A stretch of 64,000 nt of DNA from Microbacterium sp. cf046 (GCF_900114345.1 NZ_FOZJ01000002.1:930001-994000); one strand, 5' to 3'. Positions 17,819 through 26,259 are shown, counted from the stretch's first letter. Program-made: numbers and translations. The notes: generated by a model not told the origin, from the sequence alone.

Positions 17819-18376
17819 ATGGTCGAGCAGGCGGCGACGGATGACGCGACCCTCGTGGCGCAGGCTGCGAGTGGGAGCGAGCACGCGTTCCGCACGCTCT
17901 ACCGGGCGTACGTGCGGCCGGTGTACTGGCTCGCGCACAGGCTCGTGGGAAATGCCTCGGACGCGGAGGATGTGACGCAGGAGACGTTCCTGGTCGCGTG
18001 GCGCAAGCTGCCCGGCCTCGAACTCGCCGGCGAATCGCTGCTTCCGTGGCTGGTGACCGTGTGCCGCTTCCAGGCGGCCAACCGCATCCGCACCCAGCGA
18101 CGCGACCGCGAGAACACGGCCGCTGCCGTGGATGACAGCATCCCGTCGACTGTGAACGTCGAGCAGCAGGTGATCGACACGGAATTCGCCGACCGGATCC
18201 TGCGGGAAGTGGAAGGCCTGAGCCCGCTCGACCGCGACATCTTCCGTCTGTGCGCGACCGAGGGGTACGCCTATCAGGCCGCTGCCGAAGAGCTCGGCAT
18301 CGCGCACGGAGTCGTCCGCAATCGTCTCTCCCGCATCCGCACGCGACTGCGGACCGTAGCCAAGGAGAGCACATGA
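17819..18376 (+). CDS. ECF-type RNA polymerase sigma factor
   Basis: 185 residues from ATG with GGAGAAGGGA upstream. Sigma region 2 is seen as ALRTLYRAYVRPVYWLAHRLVGNASDAEDVTQETFLVAWRK-type sequence (core DAEDVTQETFLVAWR near residue 55); region 4 as LSPLDRDIFRLCATEGYAYQAAAEELGIAHG with a helix-turn-helix and RNRLSRIRTRLR at the C terminus. No extra domain. The next gene overlaps its stop (ATGA) and encodes a membrane protein with a cytoplasmic N terminus, the normal place of an anti-sigma factor. Regulon unknown. Confidence 0.9.
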   Translation: MVEQAATDDATLVAQAASGSEHAFRTLYRAYVRPVYWLAHRLVGNASDAEDVTQETFLVAWRKLPGLELAGESLLPWLVTVCRFQAANRIRTQRRDRENTAAAVDDSIPSTVNVEQQVIDTEFADRILREVEGLSPLDRDIFRLCATEGYAYQAAAEELGIAHGVVRNRLSRIRTRLRTVAKEST

Positions 18377-19530
18377 ACACCGAAGAGCACGCAGACACCT
18401 CGCGCGAGCTGCCTGAGCCGCTGCCGGAGCTCAGCGACGCGCGCATCGACGAGATCGAGGACTCGCTGTTCGCCGAGATCGGGCGCGAGCGCACCTCGCG
18501 GCGCAAGCGCCGCACCGGAGTGTGGGCGGTGAGCGGCGCAGCCGCGGCGGTGATCGTCGTGGCCGCGGTGATCGCACCGAGCGTCGGCGGTCTGGTCGGC
18601 GGTGCCTCGTCGGACGAGTCGGCGATCGGCCCGTCGGCGCCGATCGAGGACTCGGCCGCGGGCGGCGTCGCGGACCCGAATGCCATGAGCGAGGGCCTCG
18701 CCGAGACCGACAAGTCGTCGGGCATCGCCGCCGACAGCGCGGTCGCGGCACCCGACCGCGACATCATCACGACCGCGACGGCGACCGTCGTCGTCGACGA
18801 CATCTCGGACGCCGTCGTGGTGATCACGGATGCCGCGCAGTCGCGCGACGGGTACGTCGAGTCCATGAGCATCGGCCAGTCCGGCCAGGTGATTCCGGTG
18901 GACCCCACCACGGGGATGGTCTACGACAGCACGATGCCGTATCCGTACACGCCCGACGGCGCGTGGATCACGGTCCGCGTTCCCGCCGACGGCCTGCAGT
19001 CCCTCGTCGACCAGCTGTCGGGGCTCGGCGAGGTCACCGCGTCATCGGTGAACCGGCAGGACGTCACCGAGGTGACCCTCGATCTCGAGGCACGCGTGGA
19101 TGCCGCACAGGCGTCCGTGGACCGCCTGACGCAGCTCATGACCCAGGCCGGCAGCCTCTCCGATCTGATCGCCGCCGAGTCCGCGCTCGCCGAGCGCCAG
19201 GCGACGCTCGAGTCGTACCAGCAGCAGCTGAAGTACTACGACGAGCAGGTCGCGATGTCTACGCTGACGGTGACGCTGACCGAGCCGGTCGAGACCGTCG
19301 AGGCCAATCCCGCCGGGTTCAGCGACGGTCTCGCTGCGGGCTGGAACGGGCTGGTCGCGACGCTCAACGGCATCGTGATCGCGATCGGGTTCCTGATCCC
19401 CTGGATCCTGGTCCTCGCCGTCGCGGGTCTGATCGTGTGGGCCGTCGTCGCGCTCGTCCAGCGCGGCCGCAGCCGCCGGCAGTCGGCGGGCAAGGCGGAC
19501 GCATCCGAGAGCGACCAGGGCACCGACTAG
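18373..19530 (+). CDS. DUF4349 membrane protein, possible anti-sigma partner
   Basis: 385 residues, start overlapping the sigma-factor stop. Residues 1-52 are acidic then basic (LSDARIDEIEDSLFAEIGRE, RTSRRKRRTG), followed by a membrane segment (about 53-75), a long extracytoplasmic DUF4349 region (ITTATATVVVDDISDAV ... coiled RLTQLMTQAGSLSDLIAAE, YDEQVAMSTLTVTLTEPV), a second membrane segment (about 335-360) and a basic tail. No HxxxCxxC zinc motif is present, so it is not a ZAS anti-sigma. Position and topology suggest it may hold the sigma factor at the membrane; this is inference, since DUF4349 has no fixed function. Confidence 0.8.
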   Translation: MNTEEHADTSRELPEPLPELSDARIDEIEDSLFAEIGRERTSRRKRRTGVWAVSGAAAAVIVVAAVIAPSVGGLVGGASSDESAIGPSAPIEDSAAGGVADPNAMSEGLAETDKSSGIAADSAVAAPDRDIITTATATVVVDDISDAVVVITDAAQSRDGYVESMSIGQSGQVIPVDPTTGMVYDSTMPYPYTPDGAWITVRVPADGLQSLVDQLSGLGEVTASSVNRQDVTEVTLDLEARVDAAQASVDRLTQLMTQAGSLSDLIAAESALAERQATLESYQQQLKYYDEQVAMSTLTVTLTEPVETVEANPAGFSDGLAAGWNGLVATLNGIVIAIGFLIPWILVLAVAGLIVWAVVALVQRGRSRRQSAGKADASESDQGTD

Positions 19531-19557
19531 TCCTCGATCACGCGTCGGGCGGCGGGT

Positions 19558-20136
19558 TCAGGCGCGGTCGACGCGCCAGAACCGCCAGCTCGGCGGACGC
19601 CGTCCGTCCGACGCGTGCGCCTCCGCGACACGTCGGGATGCCGCATCCCGGCGTTCCTGCCACCCGTCCACCCACTCCTGCACCTCGACCGTCGGTGTGA
19701 CGACCGGGGGTCCGCCGAGCAGCTGACGGCGGGCCTCGATCACGCGGTGGTTGAAGTCCTCGAGGTATTCGCGGACCTCGTTCCGCGTCCGCAGCTCATC
19801 GAGCCTGTCCTCGAGCGACGCGTACTCGGTGCGCAGCGTGAGTGCCGGCGGCCCGAGACCTGTCAGGCGCTCCCGCTCGATCTTGCGCCGGATCCACCAG
19901 TCCGGGTCGTTCGAGGCGCCGAGACCGGGGATCGGCTTGCCCGCCCCCGGAAGATCGTCGAAGTCGCCCCGTCGGATGGCCTGCTCGATCGAGACCTCGA
20001 CGATCGCAGCTCGCTCCACCTCGGACCAGATGCGGGACGCCGCGGGGTCGTCGTCCTCGGGAGGCTCCTCGCCGCGCGCGATCGCCGCCTTGCGCAGGCG
20101 GTACCGCATCGCTGCATCCCGGCTGTCCTCCGCCAC
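19558..20136 (-). CDS. DUF1992 (DnaJC28-like) domain protein
   Basis: 192 residues from the GTG at 20136, which has GGAGG five bases upstream; the GTG at 20148 lacks one. The DUF1992 core is seen as IVEVSIEQAIRRGDFDDLPGAGKPIPG, WWIRRKIERE and a helical segment containing VREYLEDFNHRVIEARRQ. This short cytoplasmic family is also found in vertebrate DNAJC28 and lacks a known biochemical activity. Convergent with the DUF4349 gene, 27 bases between stops. Confidence 0.85.
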   Translation of the reverse strand: MAEDSRDAAMRYRLRKAAIARGEEPPEDDDPAASRIWSEVERAAIVEVSIEQAIRRGDFDDLPGAGKPIPGLGASNDPDWWIRRKIERERLTGLGPPALTLRTEYASLEDRLDELRTRNEVREYLEDFNHRVIEARRQLLGGPPVVTPTVEVQEWVDGWQERRDAASRRVAEAHASDGRRPPSWRFWRVDRA

Positions 20137-20183
20137 GCTCACCTCCACGCGTCTACGTCAAGGCTAAACGCCAGTGGCGTTGG

Positions 20184-20189
20184 TAGCGT
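20184..20189 (+). promoter_or_regulatory. -10 element (TAGCGT) for leaderless kinase-like gene at 20197
   Basis: TAGCGT with a seven-base spacer (CGGGCGG) to the ATG at 20197. Confidence 0.5.
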
Positions 20190-20196
20190 CGGGCGG

Positions 20197-21117
20197 ATGA
20201 GGATGCACGACGATCAGCTCCACATCGACCTCGGGATCGCGCGGCGGCTCATCGTGGAGCAGCTTCCCGAGTGCCGGGACCTGCCGGTGACAGCGTTGGC
20301 CGGGTCTGGAACCGTGAACGCGATCTTCCGCATCGGAGACGACCTCACGGCGCGGTTCCCGCTGCAGGGGCTGGACGCGGCCGAGGTCGAGTCGCACCTC
20401 GAGCGCGAGGCCGCAGCCCTCGGGGAATTCCGGCGGGTGTGCCCGTTCCCCGCCCCGCGGCCCCTGATGATCTGCAGCGGAGGGCACGGGTACCCGCTGC
20501 CGTGGAGCGTTCAGACCTGGGTGCCGGGTGAGATCGCGAGTCCTCGTGGGCTGTCGGGCTCACTCGAATTCGCCGAGGACCTCGTCAGGCTGATCCAGGC
20601 GATGCGCGATGCCGATGTCGCGGGCCGTGTCTTCTCGGGCGAAGGGCGTGGCGGCGTGCTGCGCGATGGCGACGAGTGGGTGGCGGAGTGCCTGCGCCGC
20701 AGCACGGGTCTGGTCGACGTGGACCGCATCGGGGCGCTGTGGGCGCGGCTGCGCGAACTGCCGTATGCCGACACCCTCGTCATGTCGCATCGCGACCTGA
20801 TCCCCGCGAACCTGCTGGTCGGCGATGGTCGGCTGGTCGGCGTCCTGGACGGGGGCGGGTACTGTCCGGCTGATCCGGCGCTGGATCTGGTCGCCGGCTG
20901 GCACCTGCTCGACGACGGGCCCCGCGCCGCGCTTCGCGATCGGCTCGGCAGCGGTCGGGTCGAGTGGTTTCGCGGTGCCGGCTGGGCGCTCCAGCAGGCG
21001 ATGGGGCTGATCTGGTACTACGCCGACACCAACCCGACGATGGCCGAGCTCGGGCGCAGCACCGTTGCGCGGCTGATGGCGGACGAGGAGCTCGGAGCGC
21101 TCGTCTCAGCCGACTGA
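20197..21117 (+). CDS. Aminoglycoside phosphotransferase-family (kinase-like) protein
   Basis: 306 residues. Protein-kinase-like fold of the APH/choline-kinase class. An N-terminal Gly-rich stretch (LAGSGTVNAIFRIGDDLTARFP) is followed by the catalytic loop SHRDLIPANLLVGDGRLVG (HxDxxxxN) and the metal site as VLDGGGYCPADPALDLVAGW, where Gly follows the usual DFG Asp. Such chromosomal genes rarely give antibiotic resistance; small-metabolite or macrolide-like substrates are possible but unproven. The last 100 bases overlap the convergent membrane-protein gene. Confidence 0.85.
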   Translation: MRMHDDQLHIDLGIARRLIVEQLPECRDLPVTALAGSGTVNAIFRIGDDLTARFPLQGLDAAEVESHLEREAAALGEFRRVCPFPAPRPLMICSGGHGYPLPWSVQTWVPGEIASPRGLSGSLEFAEDLVRLIQAMRDADVAGRVFSGEGRGGVLRDGDEWVAECLRRSTGLVDVDRIGALWARLRELPYADTLVMSHRDLIPANLLVGDGRLVGVLDGGGYCPADPALDLVAGWHLLDDGPRAALRDRLGSGRVEWFRGAGWALQQAMGLIWYYADTNPTMAELGRSTVARLMADEELGALVSAD

Positions 21118-21671
21118 TCCTCGTGGACGCAGCCCGGCGGCTCGGAGTTGCCGCTGATCGTGAAGTCCTCGCACGTGAGGAAGCGCGCCTGGTTGAGACC
21201 GAGCACGAACGCGGCGACGCCGATGCCCAGGACGACGCCCAAGATGAGCCAGCGCTGACGGCGCGTCGAGTTCTCGCCGAAGTCGGGCCACATGATGCGG
21301 GCCAGCACCCACACGGTCAACGGGCTCGCGATGAGGACGATCAGCAGGGCGATCGCGCTGACGACGAACGTGACGAAGTCGGTGGCGTTGAAGTCGATGA
21401 AGCTGAAGACGAGCCAGACCGACGGCAGGAGCAGCAGGAAGGCGCGTCCGAGGCGGGCCCCCACTGGCCGGCGCTCGACGAGCACGAAGACGAAGGCGGC
21501 CGTGGAGGCGACCCAGAGGGTCAGCAGCGTGTCGAAGAACAGCGTGCCCCACGCGCCGAGGGTGAACGCCGGCCACCACACGACCGCGGCCATGCCCACG
21601 GAGATCACGGCGAGCGGGATGTCGCGGCGGCGGCCCTCGGAGACTGCGGCGGACTCGGTGTTCTCGGTCAT
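21018..21671 (-). CDS. Small integral membrane protein, unknown function
   Basis: 217 residues with about five hydrophobic segments (LAVISVGMAAVVWWPAFTLG, LLTLWVASTAAFVFVLV, AFLLLLPSVWLVFSFI, FVTFVVSAIALLIVLIASPL, RWLILGVVLGIGVAAFVLGL), then a short tail with two cysteines (FLTCEDFTI, EPPGCVHE). I do not recognise the family. The last 33 residues, Ser/Ala-rich, are read antisense to the neighbouring kinase-like gene, so the native stop may have been lost and the tail may be non-functional. A TAGCTT hexamer six bases before the ATG suggests a leaderless message. Confidence 0.7.
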   Translation of the reverse strand: MTENTESAAVSEGRRRDIPLAVISVGMAAVVWWPAFTLGAWGTLFFDTLLTLWVASTAAFVFVLVERRPVGARLGRAFLLLLPSVWLVFSFIDFNATDFVTFVVSAIALLIVLIASPLTVWVLARIMWPDFGENSTRRQRWLILGVVLGIGVAAFVLGLNQARFLTCEDFTISGNSEPPGCVHEDQSAETSAPSSSSAISRATVLRPSSAIVGLVSA

Positions 21672-21677
21672 GCCGCG

Positions 21678-21683
21678 AAGCTA
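21678..21683 (-). promoter_or_regulatory. -10 element (TAGCTT) for leaderless membrane-protein gene
   Basis: Minus-strand TAGCTT, six-base spacer (CGCGGC), then the ATG at 21671. Confidence 0.45.
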
Positions 21684-21690
21684 GCGCACG

Positions 21691-22542
21691 TCACGGCTGC
21701 GTGACCGCATCCGGATCCACCGAGCTCCAGAATTGGATCGATTGCAGCATCCAGAAGGCGAGGAAGAGCAGGAGCGCGATCACCTCGCCGATGAACACCC
21801 AGTAGAACGGTCCGATGCGCAGGCTGCCGAACAGCGGCAGGGCGACGACATCGAGCGTGAGGGCGATCGCGATCACGGCATAGGCGACCTTGAGCATCCG
21901 TGTGGGCCGGCGCCGACGGGTGGGCCAGAAGGCGTTGACCATCGCGACCGCGGCGATGACGCCGAAGAAGCCGATCGCTGCCACGAAGTGGGTCCACTGC
22001 AGGAAGACCTCGCGCCACAGCCACCACGTCAGTCCCACCGCGATCAGCAGGACGGCGCCGATCACCAGCGACAGGATGCCGCCCTCCCGCTCCACCTCCC
22101 CCACGACGATCAGCGTCGAGGCCACGACCAGCACGATCGCACCGATGATCAGGTACGTCGCGACTCCGACATCGACGGCGGCATCGTACGCCGCGGGCAC
22201 GCACGCCCCGACGCAGCCGACCCGCACACCGACGATCCATCCGGGCGAGATCACCGTCGGCACGATCGCGACGAGGGGGATCAGGATCGCCGCGACGTCC
22301 AGCAGCACGCGCTCCGGTCCGCGCCCCGAGAGTGCGAACAGGCACACCCCGACCGTGATCAGCGCGCCCACGAACAGGGTGTTCGCGGGAGTGTAGTAGT
22401 AGTGGCTCAGCGACGGCAGCACGCCGACGATGGGGATGGTCACCCCCACGGCCACGAAGATCACCACGACCGTCCCGGTCACCGCGATCCGCAGATACCG
22501 GTAGGTGCGCTGCAGCGATGTGGTCTGCGCACGCGTGGTCAT
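21691..22542 (-). CDS. Polytopic membrane protein, unknown function
   Basis: 283 residues with about eight hydrophobic segments evenly spaced, short loops and a YYYTPANTLFVGALITVG motif near residue 50. The segment between helices 3 and 4 (GVRVGCVGACVPAAYD) contains two cysteines. I do not recognise a named family; it resembles conserved actinobacterial membrane proteins of the DUF998 sort in size and helix count only. It lies 19 bases upstream of the 217-aa membrane protein on the same strand, so the two may be co-expressed. The ATG at 22542 removes a non-homologous extension; no clear Shine-Dalgarno. Confidence 0.7.
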   Translation of the reverse strand: MTTRAQTTSLQRTYRYLRIAVTGTVVVIFVAVGVTIPIVGVLPSLSHYYYTPANTLFVGALITVGVCLFALSGRGPERVLLDVAAILIPLVAIVPTVISPGWIVGVRVGCVGACVPAAYDAAVDVGVATYLIIGAIVLVVASTLIVVGEVEREGGILSLVIGAVLLIAVGLTWWLWREVFLQWTHFVAAIGFFGVIAAVAMVNAFWPTRRRRPTRMLKVAYAVIAIALTLDVVALPLFGSLRIGPFYWVFIGEVIALLLFLAFWMLQSIQFWSSVDPDAVTQP

Positions 22543-22648
22543 GCTCGAAACGATTGCCCAGACGGCGATGCCCGTCAACCGAGCGGTCGAGCGGGCCTTG
22601 AACCGCATTCACCGGAATACGTCGGCGCGCCGTAGGTTGAGAGTCAGT

Positions 22649-23677
22649 ATGCAGCGCTTCGGAACACTCTCCTTCGGCCACTACGGACCCCTCGGCGGGG
22701 GACGCATGCTGACCGCCGGCGACTCGATGAGGCAGGCCATCGATCTCGCCCAGGGGATGGACGACCTCGGCGTCGACGGCACGTACTTCCGCGTGCACCA
22801 CTTCGCGCGACAGCAGTCCTCGCCGATGCCACTGCTGGCTGCCATCGCCGCGCGCACCGAGCGCATCGAGGTCGGAACCGGCGTGATCGACATGCGGTAC
22901 GAGAATCCGCTTTACCTCGCCGAGGAGGCAGCGGCTGTCGACCTGATCAGCGACGGGCGGCTCGCGCTCGGCGTCAGCCGCGGTTCGCCCGAGTCCGTCG
23001 TCCGGGGATACGAGGCGTTCGGGTACACCGGCTCGGAGGATCCGCGCGGGGCCGACATCGCCCGCGAGCACTTCGCGACGTTCCTGCGCGCGATCGAGGG
23101 CGAAGGCATGGCCGAGAGGGATGCGCACAGTCCATTCGGAGGCGGCACCGGCATGCAGGGGATTGAGCCGCACTCCCCCGGTCTGCGCTCGCGGATCTGG
23201 TGGGGCGCCGGCAACAGCGAGTCCGCCGCGTGGGCGGGCTCCGTGGGCGTCAACCTCATGTCCTCGACACTGCTCACCGAGGCAAGCGGCGAGCCGTTCG
23301 ACGAGCTGCAGGCGCAGCAGCTCGAGGTCTTCCGCGAGGCATGGCGCGCGGCCGGGCACGCGGGCACGCCGCGCACATCGGTGAGCCGGTCGATCTTCCC
23401 CATCACGACCGCGGAGGAGCAGATGTACTTCGGCGGCCGCCAGGACGGCGACCAGATCGGTGTGATCGACGGCATCCGCTCGACGTTCGGCAAGACGTAC
23501 GCCGCAGCCCCGGATGTGCTCGTCGAGCAGCTCCAGCAGGATGCCGCGATCCGCAGCGCCGACACGCTCATGCTCACGATCCCGAGTCAGCTCGGCGTCG
23601 AGTTCAACCTGCGCGTCGTCGAATCGTTCGCGAAGTACGTGGCGCCCTCGCTCGGCTGGGTCGGCACGCGCGGATAG
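22649..23677 (+). CDS. LLM-class flavin-dependent oxidoreductase
   Basis: 342 residues. Bacterial-luciferase-like TIM barrel, using FMNH2 or F420. The N terminus FGTLSFGHYGPLG, the DGTYFRVHHFARQQSSPMPLLAAIAART segment, IEVGTGVIDMRYENPLYLAEEAAAVDLISDGRLALGVSRG and the C-terminal LTIPSQLGVEFNLRVVESFAK are standard for this class. Length normal. Substrate not predictable. Upstream TAGGTT sits ten bases before the ATG, predicting at most a three- or four-base leader. Divergent from the membrane-protein pair. Confidence 0.9.
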   Translation: MQRFGTLSFGHYGPLGGGRMLTAGDSMRQAIDLAQGMDDLGVDGTYFRVHHFARQQSSPMPLLAAIAARTERIEVGTGVIDMRYENPLYLAEEAAAVDLISDGRLALGVSRGSPESVVRGYEAFGYTGSEDPRGADIAREHFATFLRAIEGEGMAERDAHSPFGGGTGMQGIEPHSPGLRSRIWWGAGNSESAAWAGSVGVNLMSSTLLTEASGEPFDELQAQQLEVFREAWRAAGHAGTPRTSVSRSIFPITTAEEQMYFGGRQDGDQIGVIDGIRSTFGKTYAAAPDVLVEQLQQDAAIRSADTLMLTIPSQLGVEFNLRVVESFAKYVAPSLGWVGTRG

Positions 23678-23693
23678 TCGTTCTGCTCGAAGC

Positions 23694-24470
23694 TCAGAAC
23701 ATCCAGGACTCGGCGTCCATGCCGCTGCCGCTGGGCGGATCCTCGATCACCGGCGGCGGGATCTGCCGGCGCCGGATCGGGCGCACCAGGGCGTCGCGGC
23801 TGCGGCCGGCGACGCCGGGCAGACCGGCGCGAAGATGCACGAGCTCGGACGCCTTCGGACCCGTCGGCATCGACCGGGGTCCGGCGCCCGCGGCCACGAT
23901 CCAGGCGGGCAGTCCCAGCATCCGCAGCGTCTTGCCGACGCGCTCGGACTCGTAGACGCTGTCCGGGTCGATCTCGTCCTCGAGCAGCTCGGTGAGCTTC
24001 TCGGCGTCATCGGGCCGCTTCCAGAGCTCGGCGAACACAGCGGCGCTCTCCGCTCCGATCGGCTCGGAGAGGACATCCTTGCGGGCACCGGGTTCGCGTG
24101 ACGGGTCGCTGCAATAGCGCGCGACCTCCTCGCCCTCATGCCACGCGACGAGCGCCAGCTGGCGGTCGTGCAGGACACGCACCGCGAGGACCGGGCCGGT
24201 CACCCGTGCCGCGATGACCTCGGCGACCTCAATGATTCCGCGTCTCCCGTCTGCGACCACACCGCCTCCGGGGTCGCCGAGCACGACGCACCAGCCGTCC
24301 TCGGCCGGTGCGATCCACCCCGAGAACCGGATCTCGCTCAGCACGCCCTGCAGTTCGTCCGCGGTCAGCTCGTCGGCCGGGACGATCGCAGCACCGTAGG
24401 TGTGGCCACTCGGGCCACCGACCTCCGAGTCGGACGAGGAAGCGGGGTACACGCCTCGATCATCCCGCAT
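23694..24470 (-). CDS. Conserved hypothetical cytoplasmic protein
   Basis: 258 residues from ATG at 24470. No signal peptide or membrane segment. Early part: TYGAAIVPADELTADELQGVLSEI, then a mixed alpha/beta region with WCVVLGDPGG and LALVAWHEGEEVARYCSDPSRE, then an acidic helical portion (LTELLEDEIDPDSVYESERVGKTL), and a basic Arg/Pro-rich C terminus ending GSGMDAESWMF. I cannot assign a family or function. Codon use matches the neighbours, so it is a native gene. Convergent with the LLM oxidoreductase, 16 bases between stops. Confidence 0.65.
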   Translation of the reverse strand: MRDDRGVYPASSSDSEVGGPSGHTYGAAIVPADELTADELQGVLSEIRFSGWIAPAEDGWCVVLGDPGGGVVADGRRGIIEVAEVIAARVTGPVLAVRVLHDRQLALVAWHEGEEVARYCSDPSREPGARKDVLSEPIGAESAAVFAELWKRPDDAEKLTELLEDEIDPDSVYESERVGKTLRMLGLPAWIVAAGAGPRSMPTGPKASELVHLRAGLPGVAGRSRDALVRPIRRRQIPPPVIEDPPSGSGMDAESWMF

Positions 24471-24510
24471 GAAGCGTCGTCGTGGGGATGCGGTGCGGGA
24501 GCGCCGCCGC

Positions 24511-25173
24511 TCAGAGTCCCAGCTCGCGGAGCGCGGCATCAATCCGCTGCGTGATCAGGTCGTAGCCCTCGTCGTTCGGGTGCAGCCCGTCGGCCGCCAT
24601 CTCGCCCCGTCGACCCTGGATCCAGGAGGAGGCGCCCGGCACGTACTCGGCGCCGATGTCGTCAGCCGCATCCCGCACCCACTCGATGATCACCTCCAAC
24701 GAGTCCGGCCGCTCGGCGGTGTACCAGAACGGCTCGACGACGACGAATGCCGCGTCCGGCAGCGCGGTGCGGAGCCGATCGAAGTCGTCCTCGATCTGCT
24801 CGCGCATGCCCTCACCGACCCGGTCGTAGCTGAACACGTCGTTCAGACCCATGGTGATGATGACGATGTCGGGATCGGCATCGATGATCTGCCCGGGAAG
24901 GTCGGCCCGCAGCGCGTCCCGGTTGTTGACGAAGCCGAGCCCATTCCTGCTCGGGTTGAATTCGCGCCACCCACGGCTCTCCGAGATGCGGGTCGACCAG
25001 CGCTCCGACGGGTCGGATGCCCCGGTCCCCAGCGTGTACGAGTCGCCGTAGAACGCGACGAGCGGCCGGTCTTCGGACGCGGTCCCACTCGCTGGAGCAC
25101 ACGCGGTCAGCAGGAGCGCGATGGACCCGATCAAGGCGATCGTCCGAACGAGCGGACGGGCGGGGAGCGTCAC
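24511..25173 (-). CDS. Secreted SGNH/GDSL hydrolase (lipoprotein)
   Basis: 220 residues from GTG, overlapping the upstream nitroreductase-like stop (GTGA). Signal peptide and lipobox ALIGSIALLLTAC, then the SGNH fold: block I AFYGDSYTLGTGA (nucleophile Ser), block III ITMGLNDVFSYD (oxyanion Asn), and block V DGLHPNDEGYDL (catalytic Asp and His). All four key residues are present, so an active esterase or acetylhydrolase outside the membrane is likely; the substrate (cell-wall or lipid esters) is unknown. Confidence 0.88.
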   Translation of the reverse strand: MTLPARPLVRTIALIGSIALLLTACAPASGTASEDRPLVAFYGDSYTLGTGASDPSERWSTRISESRGWREFNPSRNGLGFVNNRDALRADLPGQIIDADPDIVIITMGLNDVFSYDRVGEGMREQIEDDFDRLRTALPDAAFVVVEPFWYTAERPDSLEVIIEWVRDAADDIGAEYVPGASSWIQGRRGEMAADGLHPNDEGYDLITQRIDAALRELGL

Positions 25174-25568
25174 GAGGCGCGCGTGAGTGCGATCGCACCA
25201 GGCATGCGGCGCACGACGAATCGGAAGAACGGCCTTGCCAGCACGGAGGCTTCGATCGGCTCGATGATGCGCGGGTCCACCGCCTGGTGCTCGCCCCCCT
25301 TCCATGTGAGGCTCGCCCCTCCTGCGGCGACCACATTGAGCGCCCAGTTGGTCTTCACCCCCCACGGCAGCCCGATCAGGACGATGTTCCTGTCATTCGT
25401 GGGGATGATGGCGATCGGCGTCCGATACTGCGTGCCGCTGCTTCGCCCGCGGTGGTGGATGACCGCCCAGATCGGTAGCCACCGATGGCCGGCCATCGCC
25501 AGGGCGACCGGCTGGCTCACCCGCTGGAGGGTCTTCGCCACGCCGGATGTGCGCTTCGGCTCGGTCAT
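25170..25568 (-). CDS. Deazaflavin-dependent nitroreductase (DUF385/Ddn)-family protein
   Basis: 132 residues. Split beta-barrel F420-dependent family: GRSSGTQYRTPIAIIP and NIVLIGLPWGVKTNWALNVVAAGGASLTWKG are the F420-binding and dimer motifs seen in Ddn-like proteins (typical text NPDWYRNLRANP is here KTNWALNVVAAG). A natural substrate is not known for most members, and whether this organism makes F420 cannot be told from the window. Translationally coupled to the SGNH hydrolase. Confidence 0.82.
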   Translation of the reverse strand: MTEPKRTSGVAKTLQRVSQPVALAMAGHRWLPIWAVIHHRGRSSGTQYRTPIAIIPTNDRNIVLIGLPWGVKTNWALNVVAAGGASLTWKGGEHQAVDPRIIEPIEASVLARPFFRFVVRRMPGAIALTRAS

Positions 25569-25616
25569 GTCACCAGCATGCTCCTGCGCGCGCCGATCGG
25601 CGCAGCCCTTGCGGAT

Positions 25617-26126
25617 TCACCCAGCCCGTGCCTGGCCGTCGTCTTCGATGAGGTGCAGCTGGGTTCCGTCGAGATCGATCAGGTAGCCCGCTCGCTGCCC
25701 CCATTCCTGCAGCGCGACCGGCGTGAGGCGCGGGATGCCGACGGTCAATTCGGGCACGCCGCTCGCTCTCACCGCCTCGTAGAGCTCATCGAGGTCGCTG
25801 ACGCGGATGCTGGCCATGAACCAGCTCTCGTACGGATCGAACTCCGGAGCGAGGAAGAACTCCAGCACCACGCCACCGCGACGGATGATGAGCCACCCGC
25901 CGTCGCGGTACGAGATCACGAAGCCGAATCCTCCGTAGAACGCGATCGTGCCGTCGAAGTCGCGCGATGGGAGGTTCGGCACAGCCCGATCGAGCAGATG
26001 CGAATGGCTCACGCCGGCGGTATCGACGCGACCGTCGAGCGGATCGTGCCGGCCACCCAGCGCGTCGCGCGCCGCGGCGACCTCGTCCGCGCCCCCGGGC
26101 TCCTCGGTTCCGTCGCGCTTGGTCAT
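25617..26126 (-). CDS. VOC-family (bleomycin-resistance-like) protein
   Basis: 169 residues if started at ATG 26126. The VOC domain begins at AVPNLPSRDFDGTIAFYGGFGF, continues through WLIIRRGGVVLEFF and SWFMASIRVSDLDELYEAV, and ends GYLIDLDGTQLHLIED, a single betaalphabetabetabeta pair set typical of bleomycin-binding-like proteins. The first 50 residues (Gly/Glu/Asp-rich) are not part of the family; a GTG at 26012 (VSHSHLLDRAVPNL) would give a standard 131-residue protein, and I cannot decide between them. Such genes bind small metabolites or drugs; actual resistance is not implied. Confidence 0.8.
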   Translation of the reverse strand: MTKRDGTEEPGGADEVAAARDALGGRHDPLDGRVDTAGVSHSHLLDRAVPNLPSRDFDGTIAFYGGFGFVISYRDGGWLIIRRGGVVLEFFLAPEFDPYESWFMASIRVSDLDELYEAVRASGVPELTVGIPRLTPVALQEWGQRAGYLIDLDGTQLHLIEDDGQARAG

Positions 26127-26217
26127 CGTGCGTCGTCCACCCGCGAGCTCATACCGCCATTGTCCGACCCGACGGCGATTCGCACCACCGCTCCCCCGAA
26201 CAGCCGCGATCGCGCAT

Positions 26218-26259
26218 CAACGAGAAATGCCCGTCCATTCGGACGGGCATTTCTCGTTG
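26218..26259 (-). terminator. Rho-independent-type hairpin directly after tRNA-Glu
   Basis: A perfect 19-base inverted repeat (26218-26236 with 26241-26259) around a four-base loop, containing the GGACGGGCATTTCTCG arm. It begins inside the encoded CCA of tRNA-Glu, so RNA polymerase would stop immediately after the tRNA. The T-tract is short (TTGA). Confidence 0.75.

Noticed and set aside
20197..21117. Antibiotic resistance from the APH-like genes (also 32077-32982) and VOC protein
   Set aside because: These are ordinary chromosomal members of large families; no acquired-resistance context or close match to a known resistance determinant can be claimed.
21170..25500. Horizontally acquired island in the hypothetical-rich 21-27 kb region
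   Set aside because: Base composition and codon use look the same as in flanking housekeeping genes and no boundary repeats are visible.
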